Positions 5,436 through 5,669 of a DNA stretch of 5,669 nucleotides are shown piece after piece. Numbering within the stretch: the stretch's first letter is position 1; each line of letters starts with the position of its first letter. Under the pieces are notes generated by a model that was given only the letters and a program-made list of their open reading frames with translations, was not told the origin of the DNA and made no database searches. This DNA is from Gemmatimonadales bacterium (GTDB taxonomy: Bacteria; Gemmatimonadota; Gemmatimonadetes; Gemmatimonadales; GWC2-71-9). Location of the stretch: NCBI GenBank assembly GCA_013003805.1, contig JABDII010000496.1, positions 1 to 5,669 of the forward strand. Direction: 5' to 3'. Both the position numbers and the translations under genes were made by a program.

Positions 5436-5455
5436 GAACAATGTCCTGCTGTCAA

Positions 5456-5461
5456 GGGAGG
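5456..5461 (+). promoter_or_regulatory. Ribosome binding site of the GT4 gene
   Basis: GGGAGG lies 4 bases before GTG 5466. It is the only strong site in reach, and no other in-frame start fits it, so it selects GTG. Confidence 0.65.
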
Positions 5462-5465
5462 GTGC

Positions 5466-5669
5466 GTGGCATTTCGCGTAGAGGTCAACGCCCGTAACCA
5501 GCTGTCCGATTTCGCGATGGTGGCCGATCTGGCGGCGGCGGTCCAGACAATGCAACTGGATGCCGGCCCCGTCTTGCCGATGTTGCGGGAACGGACCATC
5601 TGGATGGTCAACTCCACGCCGCAGGGTGGGGGTGTGGCCGAGATGCTCCCCACCATGATCGGTCTGCTG
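5466..5669 (+). CDS. GT4 glycosyltransferase, TreT-like trehalose synthase (3' end missing)
   Basis: The first 68 codons are in the window and the frame is open to the right edge. After an N-terminal segment the protein shows IWMVNSTPQGGGVAEML (45-61). This is the strand-plus-glycine loop that opens the GT-B fold in TreT-type trehalose glycosyltransferring synthases of family GT4, which join a nucleotide-sugar glucose to glucose. Other GT4 retaining enzymes share a similar loop, so the exact product cannot be settled from this fragment. GTG with GGGAGG upstream is chosen as start. Being divergent from otsB-glk points to trehalose metabolism. If the acceptor were glucose-6-phosphate, OtsB would finish the pathway, and if it were glucose, OtsB would serve a different route. 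Confidence 0.75.
   Translation, partial: MAFRVEVNARNQLSDFAMVADLAAAVQTMQLDAGPVLPMLRERTIWMVNSTPQGGGVAEMLPTMIGLL

Larger units (their letters stand above)
5342..5465. promoter_or_regulatory. Divergent control region of otsB-glk and the GT4 gene
   Basis: This 124-base spacer lies between divergently transcribed trehalose genes. It contains an AT-rich 18-base dyad at 5369-5386 (CGACTC, then AATATA, then GAGTCG; 8 of 9 base pairs symmetric). A second looser dyad follows at 5389-5404 (TTCA ... TGAA, 6 of 8 pairs). The two share TCARTATAGAKT in direct orientation 17 bases apart. TATAGA in either copy could serve as a plus-strand -10, and TATATT (5380-5375) as a minus-strand -10. No good -35 boxes are visible. 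The elements look like operator sites for one regulator serving both directions, which is inference. Confidence 0.5.

Overview
This is a GC-rich bacterial window with tightly packed genes, frequent GTG starts and good Shine-Dalgarno sites. There are no mobile elements, RNA genes or CRISPR arrays. The gene types and codon use suit a free-living environmental bacterium. A Gemmatimonadota-like origin is possible, but that is an impression from the proteins and is not demonstrated here.

Layout. (1) Bases 1-709, minus strand: the first 236 codons of a protein with a rubredoxin-like zinc ribbon fused to a metallo-beta-lactamase fold; its C-terminus lies off the left edge. (2) After a short divergent spacer, the plus strand carries four genes from 828 to 2799: a 67-residue two-helix membrane peptide, a YbjQ/UPF0145 protein, a KDPG/KHG-type aldolase and a CmoA-like SAM-dependent methyltransferase. 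The last two are separated by 2 bases. (3) A minus-strand block runs from 5341 down to 2800: trehalose-6-phosphate phosphatase (otsB), glucokinase (glk, abutting or overlapping otsB), and two tandem paralogous small proteins made of one membrane helix plus a coiled coil (PspB-like architecture). The last of these meets the methyltransferase stop codon with no base between them. (4) Divergent from otsB, at 5466, begins a GT4-type glycosyltransferase resembling TreT trehalose synthases, cut off at the right edge.

How the genes may work together. Glucokinase makes glucose-6-phosphate, OtsB removes phosphate from trehalose-6-phosphate, and the divergent GT4 enzyme is of the type that joins two glucoses into trehalose. 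Together they look like a small trehalose (osmolyte/stress) module sharing one 124-base divergent control region. That region holds several dyad-symmetric elements and possible alternative RNA hairpins. The two PspB-like paralogues downstream would fit an envelope-stress theme, but only by architecture and position.

Points most worth a second look are the divergent control region, the tandem coiled-coil membrane paralogues, the glucokinase with lysine in place of its usual glucose-binding histidine, the aldolase with an altered phosphate-binding site, the degenerate metal motif in the MBL protein together with its two nine-base homopolymers, and a four-unit TAGGGAG repeat that fits a G-quadruplex pattern.
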